Shown piece by piece: positions 42,061-52,368 of a stretch of 64,000 nt of DNA. How positions within the stretch are numbered: the first letter of the stretch is position 1; every line of letters starts with the position of its first letter. The DNA comes from an uncultured Coriobacteriales bacterium (GTDB lineage: Bacteria; Actinomycetota; Coriobacteriia; Coriobacteriales; UMGS124): positions 1 to 64,000 of the forward strand of contig CAKUAI010000011.1 in NCBI GenBank assembly GCA_934636245.1. Direction: 5' to 3'. The position numbers and the translations under genes were made by a program. The notes beneath the pieces were generated by a model. The model made no database searches and had not been told where the DNA came from. It was given only the letters and a program-made list of their open reading frames with translations.

Positions 42061-42130
42061 GATTAGAATATTATTACCGTTCGGCTAGAGGAGACATCGG
42101 GAACGGGGCAAAACTTAATGGGAGGCGGCC

Positions 42131-43546
42131 ATGTCGGGATTTGTGGGGCGCAGGGATGAGCTGGCGACGCTCGAACGGCTGTACGCAAGCGAACGCTTCG
42201 AGATGCTGGTACTCTATGGCAGGCGGCGTGTGGGGAAAACCTCCCTGCTCGAACAGTTCTGCATAGATAAGAAGCCCCTTTGGTTTACCGCCCAAGTGCA
42301 GTCCAACGTCGACAACCTGCGGGATTTTTCACGGGTTGTATACGAGCGCTATGGCCTGCCCTCCTCGATGCCGGCATTCAGCGCATGGGGCGATGCCCTG
42401 CAATTTGTCGCGGAAAGGCAGTCTGCCGATGGCGGGCCGCTCGTTTTTGTCTTTGATGAGTTTCCCTATGCGGCGAATGCGGACCCGGCCCTGCCCTCTG
42501 CCCTGCAGGTGGCAATCGACCGGGCGTTCGTCAACACCCGTTGCCTTCTCGTTCTGTGCGGGAGCAATCAAGGCTTTATGGAGAACGAAGTCTTGGCGGA
42601 GAAAAGTCCCCTGTATGGGCGCAGGACCGCACAGTTCAAGCTTGAACCGTTTGATTATCGCGATGCGGCGCTTATGTTGCCGGATTGCTCGCCTGAGGAA
42701 CTGGTCTCGTATTATGCGAGTTTGGGTGGAACCCCGTATTACCTCGCCGGGGTCGACGCTGGCAAAAGCTACATCGAAAACATGGCGGCGCTGTTCTTTG
42801 AACGGTCGGGAATCATGTTCGACGAACCCGCCATGCTCATGCGGCAAGAGTTGAGGGAGCCGGCCGCGTATGGCTCGGTCCTTCGTGCGATTGCCGGCGG
42901 GGCCAACAGGTCGAACGAGATTGCGGACCGGGCGGGCATCTCGTCGACGAGCGTCACAGCATATCTCAAGACGTTGATTGGGCTCGGCTTGGTGGAGCGC
43001 CGCGTGCCGTTTGGAGAGGGCGAGCGAAGCAAGCGCAGCATCTACCGCATCGAGGACCCGGCGTTCTCTTTTTGGTATCGCTTTGTGGCGCCTTATGTCG
43101 CGGCAATCGAGGGCGGCTTGGGCGAGCGGCTGTCGAGGCGTTTGCTGGAAAGCGACATGCGCTCTGAATACGAGGGGCATCTGTTTGAACGCGTTTGCAA
43201 TCAATGGGTGTTGCGCCAGGCGCGTTGTGGTGCTTTGCCGCTGGAGCCGACTTTTGTTGGCTCATGGTGGGGAACCGACCCTTTGGCCCATGCCCAGACG
43301 GATATCGACCTCGTCGCCGCAGACGACATCGACGGGAAGTTGCTGCTTGGTGAGTGCAAATGGCGCAACGAGGTGGACGAGACGGATGTCGTGCGAACGC
43401 TGACCGACCGCCAGCGTCTCATCCCGGGCTACCGGCAGCGTTGGTCGTATCTGTTTACCAAGAAGCGCGTCTCAGATGCGACTGCGCGCAAGTTTGCCGA
43501 CCGGCCCGACGTCGCGTTCGTGTGCGCGGAGGACTTGTACGCTTGA
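42131..43546 (+). CDS. Stand-alone P-loop ATPase with DUF234-like nuclease-fold C-terminus
   Basis: 471 residues from an ATG after GGGAGGCGG. Walker A is LYGRRRVGKTSLL (about 29-41); Walker B is LVFVFDEFPYAA. A winged HTH follows at about 255-300 (SNEIADRAGISSTSVTAYL). The C-terminus has TDIDLVAADD and LLLGECKWR, a PD-(D/E)xK-type active-site layout, as in archaeal-type ATPases with DUF234. The role is not established; nuclease activity is inferred. It is preceded by two inverted repeats and stands alone. Confidence 0.85.
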   Translation: MSGFVGRRDELATLERLYASERFEMLVLYGRRRVGKTSLLEQFCIDKKPLWFTAQVQSNVDNLRDFSRVVYERYGLPSSMPAFSAWGDALQFVAERQSADGGPLVFVFDEFPYAANADPALPSALQVAIDRAFVNTRCLLVLCGSNQGFMENEVLAEKSPLYGRRTAQFKLEPFDYRDAALMLPDCSPEELVSYYASLGGTPYYLAGVDAGKSYIENMAALFFERSGIMFDEPAMLMRQELREPAAYGSVLRAIAGGANRSNEIADRAGISSTSVTAYLKTLIGLGLVERRVPFGEGERSKRSIYRIEDPAFSFWYRFVAPYVAAIEGGLGERLSRRLLESDMRSEYEGHLFERVCNQWVLRQARCGALPLEPTFVGSWWGTDPLAHAQTDIDLVAADDIDGKLLLGECKWRNEVDETDVVRTLTDRQRLIPGYRQRWSYLFTKKRVSDATARKFADRPDVAFVCAEDLYA

Positions 43547-43678
43547 TGCCTGGTGCCATGGCGGACGGGCGCTCCGCGTCCAAAATGTCAACCGCCGGTT
43601 TACCTGCCGGGGCCGCATGGCGACTACCTTGGTATCAGCGCAGGTGGATGAGCCGCCTGCAAGACCAAGGAGGCCACC

Positions 43679-44287
43679 ATGAAAGAGAACCTGACCGAGC
43701 TCGTGTTCATCCTCGACAAGAGCGGGTCGATGTCGGGCCTCGAGGCCGACACCATCGGCGGGTACAACGCCTTGCTCGCCCAGAACCGCGAAGCTGAAGG
43801 CGATGCCGTTGTCTCGACCGTGATGTTCGACAGCTCCGTGCGGGTCGTGCACGACCGCGTGCCGATCGCCGAGGTGCAGCCTCTCGGCCTGAAGGACTAC
43901 GTTCCCGGCGGTTGCACGGCCCTGCTCGACGCCGTGGGCGGGGCCATCCGCTACCATGAGCGCGTGCAGAAGATCTTGCCCGAGGAGTACCGCCCGGCGC
44001 GCACGCTGTTCTGCATCACGACCGACGGCATGGAGAACGCGAGTCACAGGTACACATATCACCAGGTGAAGTCCATGATCGACGCTGCCAAGAAGCGCGG
44101 GTGGGAGTTTCTGTTCCTTGCCGCCAACATCGACGTCGAAGCCGAGGCCGACCGTCTCGGCATCGACAGGGACTGCGCCGTGGCATACGAGGCGACCCCC
44201 GACGGGTGCGCCAGGGCCATGGAGGAGATCCGCTGCGCCAGTGCCGCCGTCCGCGGCGGCCGCAGGGTCTCCGAGCGGCATGTGTAA
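43679..44287 (+). CDS. von Willebrand factor A domain protein
   Basis: 202 residues from the ATG at 43679 after CAAGGAGG. The MIDAS metal site is complete: DKSGSMSG (residues 13-20), the threonine in GGCTALLD (about 80) and the aspartate in TTDGMENA (about 115). It has no signal peptide or membrane span, so it is cytosolic. The family resembles small VWA proteins whose partners are often AAA+ ATPases; the neighbouring 42131 ATPase is not of the usual MoxR type, so a link is only a suggestion. Confidence 0.87.
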   Translation: MKENLTELVFILDKSGSMSGLEADTIGGYNALLAQNREAEGDAVVSTVMFDSSVRVVHDRVPIAEVQPLGLKDYVPGGCTALLDAVGGAIRYHERVQKILPEEYRPARTLFCITTDGMENASHRYTYHQVKSMIDAAKKRGWEFLFLAANIDVEAEADRLGIDRDCAVAYEATPDGCARAMEEIRCASAAVRGGRRVSERHV

Positions 44288-44381
44288 AAAAGAAATTCTT
44301 TGCCCGCTTGTAACGTTACGAAATCAAATAGTGACTCGCCCTGAGATGAGGTGGTTGCAATAGGTGCGCAAACTTTGCGGC

Positions 44382-45359
44382 CTAGCTCCTCCAGGCTTTT
44401 CCCGTGATGACGCGAAGCGCCTGCGGTATGCTTCTGATTTCGTAACGCATTCCGCGCAAAGCCTCGCCGTCTGCCTGGCAGGGCGGTTCCTGCTGCGTGA
44501 AGGCAAGCTCCATGCGCGAGACCGTGCGGAACTCCAGCACGGGCGACCCCGCATGCAGGCCCAGGCGTGCGCGTGCGAAGAGCGCGAGGGTATGCGGGAC
44601 GCTTGGGACGCGCAGCGAGCGGCACAGGTCGAGCAGGCCGTCGGTGGGGGACGCCTGGGGGCAAATGCGGAAGCCGCCGCCGTAGGTGGGGCCCACCTGC
44701 ACGGCGAAGACCACCTCCTCGCCTGCGAGCTTGACAGGCGCGGCGTCTTCTCGCTCCCACAGCGTCGCCGTGTAGGGGAAGGGGTCGCGGTTGTGCGCGA
44801 ACACGTCGAGGCCCAGTGCGCCGAAGAGTCGCGTGCCGTGGGCGCCGCTGCCCTTGCGCGTCTCCATGGAGCCCAGCGCGATGGCAGCGTCCAGGCCGAA
44901 GGACAGCGTCTGCATGAACCAAGTGCCTGCCGGTTCGGCGTCGCTGTTCACAAAGCCCAGGTCGAACGTGCGCTCGGAGCCGCAGCGTGCAAGCTCGCGC
45001 AGGGCGTCGGCCGGCTTGTTGCGGGATGCCACGCCCAGCGTCCGCGCGAAGTCGTTGCCCGAACCCAGGGGCAGGACTCCCAGGCGGGGCCGCGCCGACT
45101 CACTCAGCCGCATGAGCCCATTGACCGCCTCATGGATGACGCCGTCGCCGCCCAGCACAAGCACGGTGTCGTACTCGCCGGCCTGTGCCGCAATCTCGGC
45201 CGCCTCGTTTCGGCGCGTGGTGAGGCGCATCTCCCAGCTTGCGACAGGAGCCTCGCCCGCCTTGAGGGCCCGTTCGACCTCGATGGCCCCTTCGCGTCCG
45301 CGCCCGCTCTGCGCCGTAGGGTTCGCTATGACGAGCGTCTTGCCCCAAGTGGGTTCCAT
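44382..45359 (-). CDS. Diacylglycerol/lipid kinase family protein (YegS/DagK-like)
   Basis: 325 residues. The phosphate loop GRGREG near residue 19, the catalytic glycine motif LVLGGDGVIHEAVNGL (about 68-83) and LPLGSGNDFARTLG (about 97-110) identify the DAGK catalytic domain; QVGPTYGGGF and PTDGLLDL lie in the C-terminal half. It should phosphorylate diacylglycerol or a related lipid at the membrane and recycle it into phospholipid. It starts 146 bases behind the stop of the MFS gene on the same strand. Confidence 0.9.
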   Translation of the reverse strand: MEPTWGKTLVIANPTAQSGRGREGAIEVERALKAGEAPVASWEMRLTTRRNEAAEIAAQAGEYDTVLVLGGDGVIHEAVNGLMRLSESARPRLGVLPLGSGNDFARTLGVASRNKPADALRELARCGSERTFDLGFVNSDAEPAGTWFMQTLSFGLDAAIALGSMETRKGSGAHGTRLFGALGLDVFAHNRDPFPYTATLWEREDAAPVKLAGEEVVFAVQVGPTYGGGFRICPQASPTDGLLDLCRSLRVPSVPHTLALFARARLGLHAGSPVLEFRTVSRMELAFTQQEPPCQADGEALRGMRYEIRSIPQALRVITGKAWRS

Positions 45360-45504
45360 GCCGGCCGTTCCTATCTTTCCGAAGCCCCTTATATCCGGAG
45401 CAACGATACCACGGTAACGGGAGCTGCTCTACTTCATGTCGTCCGGGTTTGGTGGTGGGCATGCGTTGGGGTCTGGCCTCGTCATCGTTTGGGCCAGAGC
45501 GCCT

Positions 45505-46761
45505 CTACCCACGCCTGCCGCGCGTGAGCGCAATCTTGCGGGCGATTGCGATGGCACCTGCGGCCAGGGCAAACGACACCGCGGCCATGACGAAGGGAAG
45601 CTGAGGGGACACCTCGTACACGAAACCCGCTGCAAGCGACCCGGCCACCATGCCGGCCGATTTGGCCGACTGGAAAAGTCCTGCCACCTTGCCGTGCCCG
45701 CCCGTGTCCCCTTGGATGGAGAGGGCTTGCATCATGGGGACATACAGCGTGTTGAAGATATAGAACGCGATGTTGAGGCCCAGGTAAACGGGCATGTTTG
45801 CTGCAAACACGGTGGAGGCGAGCAGAACTGCCGCACACGCCAGCACGCCGCCCAGGGCCCGCTCGCCGTCGCGGGCGCGCTGCAGGCGCAGGCCCACGGT
45901 GAGGTTTGCCAAGAGGCCGAGCACGCCCACGGCCGCGTAGATGTAGCCGTTGTAGGTGGTGGGGAAGCTGAACTGGTCGCGCAGGTAGTAGTTGAAAGAG
46001 TTGTCGAAGGCCGACGATGCCACGCAGGCAAGCACCGTGGAGGCGAGGAAGGCGCACATCCAGGGGGAGAGCAGCTCGCGCGTGCCGACAAGCGCCGCCA
46101 GCGGGTTGGCGCGACCGAGCGTGAGGGGTTCCTGCGCCCGCTCGAATGTGCCTCCCTCGGCCAGCAGGAGAAGTGCCATCCCGGCAACCAAGAGCAGAAT
46201 GAAAAACTGCAGGATGAACGAGCGGCCCGGGTCGTTTTGCCCCACGACGCCGCCCACCAGGTAGCCCATCGCGGTCGCGGCGCTCTGCACCGCCGCCAGC
46301 AGCGTCATGTGCCGGCCGCAGGTGCGCGCGTCGGATATGTCGGCCACATAGGCCATGGCCGCCACGCCGAAGCCCGCACATGTGGCACCCGCCGCAAAGC
46401 GCGCCACGATGATGCTGGGCACAGTGGTGCTCACAAGAAAGGCCAGCTGGGCGAGGCCATACAGCACCGCGGTGAGCGCGAGAGTACGCACGCGGCCGAT
46501 GCGGTCGGAGACCAGCCCCCAGAACGGAGCGAAGAGGAAGAGCCCCAGCGCCATCGAGGCAAACGCCACGCCGAAGATCCAGTCGGGCAGTGCAAGCGAG
46601 ATGTAGAACGCCGGCTCCACCGGATGGACCACGTTGGCCGCCACCGACTCGGCCGCCATGGCGGCGCACACGATGGGGAAGGACGGGCGACGCCAGCGGA
46701 GCCCGGCTTTCTTGCGGGCGGTGTCGGCGGCTTGCTGCATCTGGTCGGGCTGTTCAGACAT
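45505..46761 (-). CDS. Major facilitator superfamily transporter
   Basis: 418 residues, about 12 hydrophobic spans. MFS motif A, GLVSDRIGRVRTL, lies between spans 2 and 3 (about residue 82-94). The first 30 residues are a charged cytoplasmic tail (KKAGLRWRR). Most similar in style to drug/efflux MFS members; the substrate is unknown. The dispersed repeat at 46828-46916 lies just upstream of its start. Confidence 0.88.
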   Translation of the reverse strand: MSEQPDQMQQAADTARKKAGLRWRRPSFPIVCAAMAAESVAANVVHPVEPAFYISLALPDWIFGVAFASMALGLFLFAPFWGLVSDRIGRVRTLALTAVLYGLAQLAFLVSTTVPSIIVARFAAGATCAGFGVAAMAYVADISDARTCGRHMTLLAAVQSAATAMGYLVGGVVGQNDPGRSFILQFFILLLVAGMALLLLAEGGTFERAQEPLTLGRANPLAALVGTRELLSPWMCAFLASTVLACVASSAFDNSFNYYLRDQFSFPTTYNGYIYAAVGVLGLLANLTVGLRLQRARDGERALGGVLACAAVLLASTVFAANMPVYLGLNIAFYIFNTLYVPMMQALSIQGDTGGHGKVAGLFQSAKSAGMVAGSLAAGFVYEVSPQLPFVMAAVSFALAAGAIAIARKIALTRGRRG

Positions 46762-46827
46762 GCGAGTGCTCTTTCAAGGGTGTTTCGCGCTGTCGGCGCA
46801 GTGGGGCAGGATGTAGGGACGAGCGAA

Positions 46828-46916
46828 AATGGTCCAGAATGCACGTTCGTCAGCCAATCGTGCACACCGACCCATTTTGCGCCTCTTTTCGGCCCTATTC
46901 TGGTCCATTCAGCACG
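46828..46916. repeat. Dispersed intergenic element, copy A
   Basis: 89 bases that match copy B (58175-58262) at 66 positions with one gap. It lies between the end of a minus-strand LuxR gene and the start of the next minus-strand gene. The best kept parts are CCAATCGTGCA, TGGTCCATT and AGCACG. Confidence 0.8.
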
Positions 46917-46977
46917 ATTCGCCGTAATAGCAGGGATGCCGCTTTGATATCGGCCATCCCAGCACCAGCCTACGAGT

Positions 46978-48453
46978 CTACTTCTTTCCCGTGCGTACGA
47001 GCCGCATGAGCTCGTCGTGAGAATGTACCTCGAGCTTGGCGTAGATGCGCTTCTTGTGGGTACGTACCGTTTCTGGCGAGATGGTCAGCTCTTCAGCGAT
47101 GCGGACGGGGGAATAGCCTGCCACCGTGAGACGCAGCACCTCGTCTTCGCGTTGCGACAGGCCGAATTTGCGCCCCGTTGCAACGCACCGTTCCTCAAGC
47201 CGGCTGTCATCGTTGAGCGAAGCCCGCCGCGAGGAGATGAAGGCCAATCCCAAGATATAAAGTGTCGTGAACACGATTTGAAAGTACATTGCCGTGTTGC
47301 CATATATGGCGTAGAGAACGGCGCCCAGGCTATAGGAGAGGGTGCAGGCGATGAGCGTGGGCGCTGCGACGGTCCTTATGTCGAGGCCCTTCTCTTTGCT
47401 CTGCGCTGCAGCCGATACGGCGAACAGCGTGAAGAAGCCTGCCATGCTCATGTTGTAACCCACTGAGAGGAAGTTTTTGAGGCCGCCCCCTGCATCGAGC
47501 ATGCGGATAAATGAGAAGTACGACATGAACACGGCGAACACCGGTAGCAGGAAAAACATTTTTTGTCGCATTGCGCTGTAGCGCGCCCCATCGCGCAGCG
47601 CGTACATGAGGGCCAGGATTACTCCCAGCGCCACCAGGTTGCCGGCCAGATATACCCAGGCTTTGTGGTCGTTGACATACGGCATCGGGGGATTCGCCAT
47701 GACTCCCCAGGAAAAAACGCCCAATGCGAGTCCCGTTGCCGGCGCGGTCAGGGACGAACGTATGACGGACAATATGCCGAGTTCGTCGGCCAGGGCGTCC
47801 GGGGCCTCTTTGTTGGGGGTGTCTGAATGATTGGCTTGAACCATGTGGTTCTTTTTGAGCCAAATGAGCAGCAAAGAGGAAACGGCAAGGCAAAAGGTCA
47901 GCAACGCCCAAAGCGTTACGGGCGTGTCGAGTGCGATGACGGCAAAAATGAGACCGTTGCCGACGAGAACCGACGTGCTGACGTAGAGAAGATTGATGAG
48001 TGCGCTGTTGGCCGTGAGTGCCTCGATCCAACCAAGAAGCATCAGACCTACGCCGCCTCCGAGAAGAAGGTATCCGCAGGGAACGAGCGCGGATGGGGCC
48101 GCATCTACGGCGAGTGTGCAGGGAAGCATGCAGGCCATGCCCATGAGGCCGCATGTCGGCCCCATCAGCGCGCGTGTGAGATTCTGCATATGCCGGCCGC
48201 GAATTGAAACGACGAGCGAGGCGATGAGCGCCGCAAGCAAGCCTGCCGCCAGGCATGCGATGCACGTATCGGGAGAGGCTTGCTCGCTCAGAGCGATGGG
48301 GAGGCTGAACGAGATACGGCGGAACACATCAAGCACGGGCATGAGCGCCGCAAGGCCTAGATAGCGCGCGTCGAACGAGCTGGCGACTTCGCGCGCCATG
48401 CTTGCAATGCCGCCCTTGATTGACACGCCTGGTTTCCTCGCAATCGTCGACAC
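46978..48453 (-). CDS. LuxR-type regulator with multi-span membrane N-terminus
   Basis: 491 residues from the GTG at 48453, after AAAGGGG; the frame to 48510 lacks a start signal. About residues 25-390 are membrane spans. The LuxR domain starts LSQREDEVLRLTVAGYS, recognition region SPETVRTHKKRIYAKLEVHS, and ends DELMRLVRTGKK. It is divergent from the flavoprotein at 48754. Its codons use more A/T at third positions than its neighbours. Confidence 0.87.
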   Translation of the reverse strand: MSTIARKPGVSIKGGIASMAREVASSFDARYLGLAALMPVLDVFRRISFSLPIALSEQASPDTCIACLAAGLLAALIASLVVSIRGRHMQNLTRALMGPTCGLMGMACMLPCTLAVDAAPSALVPCGYLLLGGGVGLMLLGWIEALTANSALINLLYVSTSVLVGNGLIFAVIALDTPVTLWALLTFCLAVSSLLLIWLKKNHMVQANHSDTPNKEAPDALADELGILSVIRSSLTAPATGLALGVFSWGVMANPPMPYVNDHKAWVYLAGNLVALGVILALMYALRDGARYSAMRQKMFFLLPVFAVFMSYFSFIRMLDAGGGLKNFLSVGYNMSMAGFFTLFAVSAAAQSKEKGLDIRTVAAPTLIACTLSYSLGAVLYAIYGNTAMYFQIVFTTLYILGLAFISSRRASLNDDSRLEERCVATGRKFGLSQREDEVLRLTVAGYSPVRIAEELTISPETVRTHKKRIYAKLEVHSHDELMRLVRTGKK

Positions 48454-48753
48454 GTCTGAGCCCCTTTTCTCAAAAGAGTCGTTCTTGCAGGTAAAAAGTG
48501 CAATACCCAACCCATGGTAATCGATGATACCGCCATTGTGTCACCACATTGCCAAACTTCGGGGGACTGTGCGGGATTGGTTTGCGGGCTACCGTCGATG
48601 ACGTCGAAAGGCAGGCCCCGCCGCCAGATGTGCCATTGCGTGCGAGTGGCCGGCTTGCCCAAAGACGGCATCCGTACGTTGTGCCACATCCTCAGATTCC
48701 AGCATGGCTGATTTGGGGCCTGTGCACGACATGACAAGAAGGGGAGTTATCAC

Positions 48754-50397
48754 ATGGGTATCAACGCTTCTGCTTATGGTCGTCGCGATTTTCTGAAGGG
48801 CGCCACTGCGGCCGGCGCGGCCGCCCTTGCGGGTACGGGCATGCTCGCCACTACGGCCCATGCCGCCGAGACCGCCGTGAACATTGACTGGGCTGACGAG
48901 GCCGACTTTGTCGTCGTGGGCACGGGCTGCGCTGGTATGAGCGCCGCATGCACCATCAACTTCGAGGGCCTGGGCACCTGCCTGGTGCTTGAGGTTGCGC
49001 CCAAGGACATGCGCGGCGGTAACTCTTCGGCAACCGCGGGCATCGTCTTCTGTCCCGACAGCACTGATGCCGCCATCGAGTACCAGAATGCCCTGAGCAC
49101 CGGTTACGACGTGCCTGAGGATGTCATGCAGGTTTGGGCCGACGAGGTCTGCGCCAACCTCGACTGGATGCGCGAGAACTTCGGCTGCGAGTTCAAGGCA
49201 TGCGGGCAGGGTACCTGGGGCATTCAGGGCGAGTACCCCTTCATGCCGCGCGCTCAGGAGTGCCCGAGCTACAATGTGACCGAGGGTACGACGTGGAACG
49301 TCTTTGCCAGCAAGTACGACGAGCTCGAGATCCCCACGTATTACGAGACCCGCGCACAGCGCCTCATCACGAATGAGTCCGGCGAGGTCATCGGCGTCGC
49401 CTCCGAGGACGGGCGCAACTTCAAGGCAAAGAAGGCCGTACTGCTGGCCACGGGCGGTTTCGAGGCAAATCCCGAGATGATGCGCGGCTATCTGCCCACC
49501 GGCTATACCGACACGCTGGGCAAGGGCTCGTGGTACAACCGCGGCGACGGCATCAAGATGGCCCAGGCCCTGGGTGCCGATCTGTGGCACATGAACAACG
49601 TCTCCGGCACTGCCCTAGGTTTCAAGGCCGCTGTTTCCGACGAGTACGACGCACGCACCTGGACTCGCTGGGCCACGCACAACTACATTTTCGTCGACGC
49701 TCGCGCCCATCGCTTTATGGACGAGGACGTTCTGTATACCGAGATGCTGCGCCATGGTAAGCAGTATCGTTGCGGTTGCTTTACCGAGTCCGCCCTGCCC
49801 ACTGGTGCCTGGGCAATCTTTGGCGATGAGGAGTTCAACAGCGGCAAGTGCATCTTCTCCACGAGCTCGTTCGCTTCGATGAAGGCAGTTGATGGCCGTT
49901 TCACCACCAACGAAGAGGGCCTCGAGGCTGGCGTCATCGTGAAGTGCGACACCATTGAGGGTCTCGCTGCCGCCACTGGTCTGGATGCTGCGGTGCTGGC
50001 CGGCACCATCGAGGAGTACAACGCTGCCGCTGATGCCAACGACGATGCCCAGTTTGGCCGCGGCAAGGCGAAGAACGAGTACAGCGAGCTTATGACTGCC
50101 CCGGGCAACGAGGGCGGCGAGGTTGCACGCGAGGCCTTTGACCTGGCGCGCATCGATGCCCCTTACTACGCCATTGAACTTGTGGGCACCGTGCTCAACA
50201 CCCAGGGCGGCCCGCGCCGTTCGGCTGCTTGCGAGGTGCTCGATGTCTTCGGCGAGCCGATCCCGCGCCTCTACAGCGCCGGCGAGATGGGCTGCGAGTA
50301 CGCCTATGTATACAACGTGGGCGGCAACATCGCCGAGGCCATCGGCAGCGGTCGCCACGCTGCCCGTGAGATGGCCAAGCTCGAAGCTTGGGAGTAG
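48754..50397 (+). CDS. Tat-exported FAD-dependent reductase
   Basis: 547 residues from an ATG after GAAGGGGAG. Tat motif YGRRDFLKGA, Rossmann motif GTGCAG at residues 56-61. The capping-domain arginine reads RAHRFMDED. The C-terminal half, NTQGGPRRSAACEVLD and IPRLYSAGEMG, places it with the 10427 and 60083 paralogs, but it lacks the FMN domain of 10427. Divergent LuxR 46978-48453 is its likely regulator. A terminator follows, so the frameshifted paralog behind it is a separate unit. Confidence 0.9.
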   Translation: MGINASAYGRRDFLKGATAAGAAALAGTGMLATTAHAAETAVNIDWADEADFVVVGTGCAGMSAACTINFEGLGTCLVLEVAPKDMRGGNSSATAGIVFCPDSTDAAIEYQNALSTGYDVPEDVMQVWADEVCANLDWMRENFGCEFKACGQGTWGIQGEYPFMPRAQECPSYNVTEGTTWNVFASKYDELEIPTYYETRAQRLITNESGEVIGVASEDGRNFKAKKAVLLATGGFEANPEMMRGYLPTGYTDTLGKGSWYNRGDGIKMAQALGADLWHMNNVSGTALGFKAAVSDEYDARTWTRWATHNYIFVDARAHRFMDEDVLYTEMLRHGKQYRCGCFTESALPTGAWAIFGDEEFNSGKCIFSTSSFASMKAVDGRFTTNEEGLEAGVIVKCDTIEGLAAATGLDAAVLAGTIEEYNAAADANDDAQFGRGKAKNEYSELMTAPGNEGGEVAREAFDLARIDAPYYAIELVGTVLNTQGGPRRSAACEVLDVFGEPIPRLYSAGEMGCEYAYVYNVGGNIAEAIGSGRHAAREMAKLEAWE

Positions 50398-50417
50398 GTG
50401 AAACAAAGGACCTACGG

Positions 50418-50462
50418 CGTCGGGGTGGGCTGCAGATGGTTGCCTGCCCCGACGCTTGTTTA
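50418..50462 (+). terminator. Terminator after the 48754-50397 flavoprotein
   Basis: Arms 50418-50431 and 50443-50456 pair over 14 bp with one mismatch, followed by TTGTTT. Confidence 0.85.
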
Positions 50463-50517
50463 AAAGAATGCGCGGCCCCTCGCTCTTGGGATAGGGCTGC
50501 CTATGACGGGAGACATC

Positions 50518-52127
50518 ATGCAGCTGAATGCTACTCGTAGGTCCGTTGTCAAGGCCGGGGCCGCTACGGCGGCGGCACTGGGGATTTCTGGGATTCTGAC
50601 ATCTTCCGAGATTGCCAATGCGGAGGAGGCCGATTCCAGCCAGGAAGAATGCGTCGACGTTGTCGTTGTGGGTGCAGGCGCGGCTGGCCTGGCTACGGCG
50701 GCGACTGCAAGTGAGGCTGGTGCCGCTGTTGTCGTGCTCGAATCTGGATCGTTTGCGGGGGGCGCCACGCTCTACTCCGGTGGTCACATGCTGTGGTTGG
50801 ATGAAGAGTTCAACGCTACGCAGGAACGCAATGACGCGGATCTGGAGAAGTACCTCGATTTCGACCCCGAGACTCTGGGTGAGGCGGCTGGGGACGTTCG
50901 CGTATTGCAGGGCCAGGTGCAGGATTATCTTGCCGACTCTACGCGCACGGGCAAGTTTGACAGCATTGAGCGCGTGATGGTCGACCATTATCTGAAAGGT
51001 GCTGGTACCGACTGCGACGGTAATCCCGTGCACCTTGATTACGCAATCATTCGTGCAGCGGCTGAGACGAACATGGAGGTCTTCGCCTGGCTTCAGTCTG
51101 GCGGAATGGAAATCAAGGATACCCCGTATGGTATGCATGCCAATTCCCCGGTGAACGGCGGGTCTTCTCTTGTCGATGCGTTGTTGAATCTGACGGAGTC
51201 TGCAGGTGCGCAAGTTCGATATGAAACCAAGGCTACGGGGCTTGTTGTGGATGACGGCACTGTGGCAGGCGTGCGATATGTGGGCAAGGACGCCAGACGG
51301 GAACCATCAAGGCCGGGCGCGTTGTGCTTGCGAGCGGTGGCTATGCGGCCAACGCCCCGCTTGTCGCGCTGTATCAGAACATCGGTGCCGGTCTTTCGCA
51401 GAATTGCGGCACGACGAACCCTGCTACAAACTGCGGCGAGGGTATGGCAATGGCCCAGCGCGGCGGTGCTGCCGTGCGCGACCTGCAGTTCCTTACCACT
51501 GTTCTGGAGGGATACCACAATGGTTGTTCCCTGGCTGAGGTCGGCAAGATCATGGGGACCCAGCAGCTCGTGGTGAATGCGGAATGTGGCAGGTTTGCCG
51601 ACGAGGCGACGGCCTTCAAGTCGACTATGAATAATCAGGCGCTCAATGACCAGGCTGACGGTCTGAGCTTCTTGGTGGGCGACGCAAAGATGCTCGCGGC
51701 GCTCAACGAGGCTAAAGAGGGATTTGCCGAAGACCTGGCAGAGCGCGATTGGTTCTGCGTTGCCGACACGCTTGAAGAGGCGGCAGCCTCGCTTGGGCTC
51801 GATGCCGACGCGCTGGCGGCGACGGTCGGCCAGTTCAACTCCTATGTTGACGCGGGGGAGGATCCGGACTTTGGCAGGACCGATTTTGCTGGCAAGGTTG
51901 AAGAGGCTCCCTTCGTTGTTGCAAAGATGGAAATGCACTACCACCTGACGTTTGGCGGCCTTGTCGTTGACGAGAAGATGCGGGTTCTCGATGTCAATGG
52001 CCAGCCTATCGCGGGTCTCTATGCTGCTGGCGATGTTACGAGCGGTTATGAGGGCAAGGTCCATCAGAGCGGTGACTGCCTCAGCGTTGTTGTGCACGGC
52101 GGTATTGTGGCGGGCACGATGGAATAA
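50518..52127 (+). pseudogene. FAD-dependent reductase broken by a frameshift
   Basis: The frame from the ATG at 50518 (after GGGAG) has Tat motif ATRRSVVKAG and Rossmann motif GAGAAG at residues 52-57, then runs out of phase near 51290-51312. The normal family sequence continues in another frame from there (IKAGRVVLASGGYAANAP) and on to a complete C-terminus with LYAAGDVTSGYEGK and the stop at 52125. The local sequence suggests a net +2 (or -1) change in the stretch GCCAGACGGGAACCATC. Both halves are otherwise intact, so the mutation is recent or is a sequencing error. Confidence 0.85.
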
Positions 52128-52182
52128 GGGTTGTTGCGCGCTCCAGTTTGGACGGGGAGCAATTACGCCCAGGTAAGTAGAC

Positions 52183-52220
52183 GCCCCGCACTTGGCAGGA
52201 TTTCCTGCTGGGTGCGGGGC
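52183..52220 (+). terminator. Hairpin after the frameshifted flavoprotein
   Basis: GCCCCGCAC (52183-52191) pairs with GTGCGGGGC (52212-52220), with an inner GGCAGGA/TCCTGCT stem. No T-run follows. Confidence 0.6.
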
Positions 52221-52368
52221 ATCGTGCTCTTATACCCAGACCCCCAAGACGGGCACGAACCAGTTGCTCTTCTCTGTTGGGTGGTATATGACCTCATGGT
52301 CCTTGTAGCTGAAGCGGCATCAGCCGATGTCGGCTGTCAACTGGCCTTCTGCGGAGTCACTGCATATG

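Noticed and set aside
44364..46947. Two long plus-strand frames (44364-45527 and 45436-46947)
   Set aside because: They are shadows of the lipid kinase and MFS genes, with no start signals or domain features.
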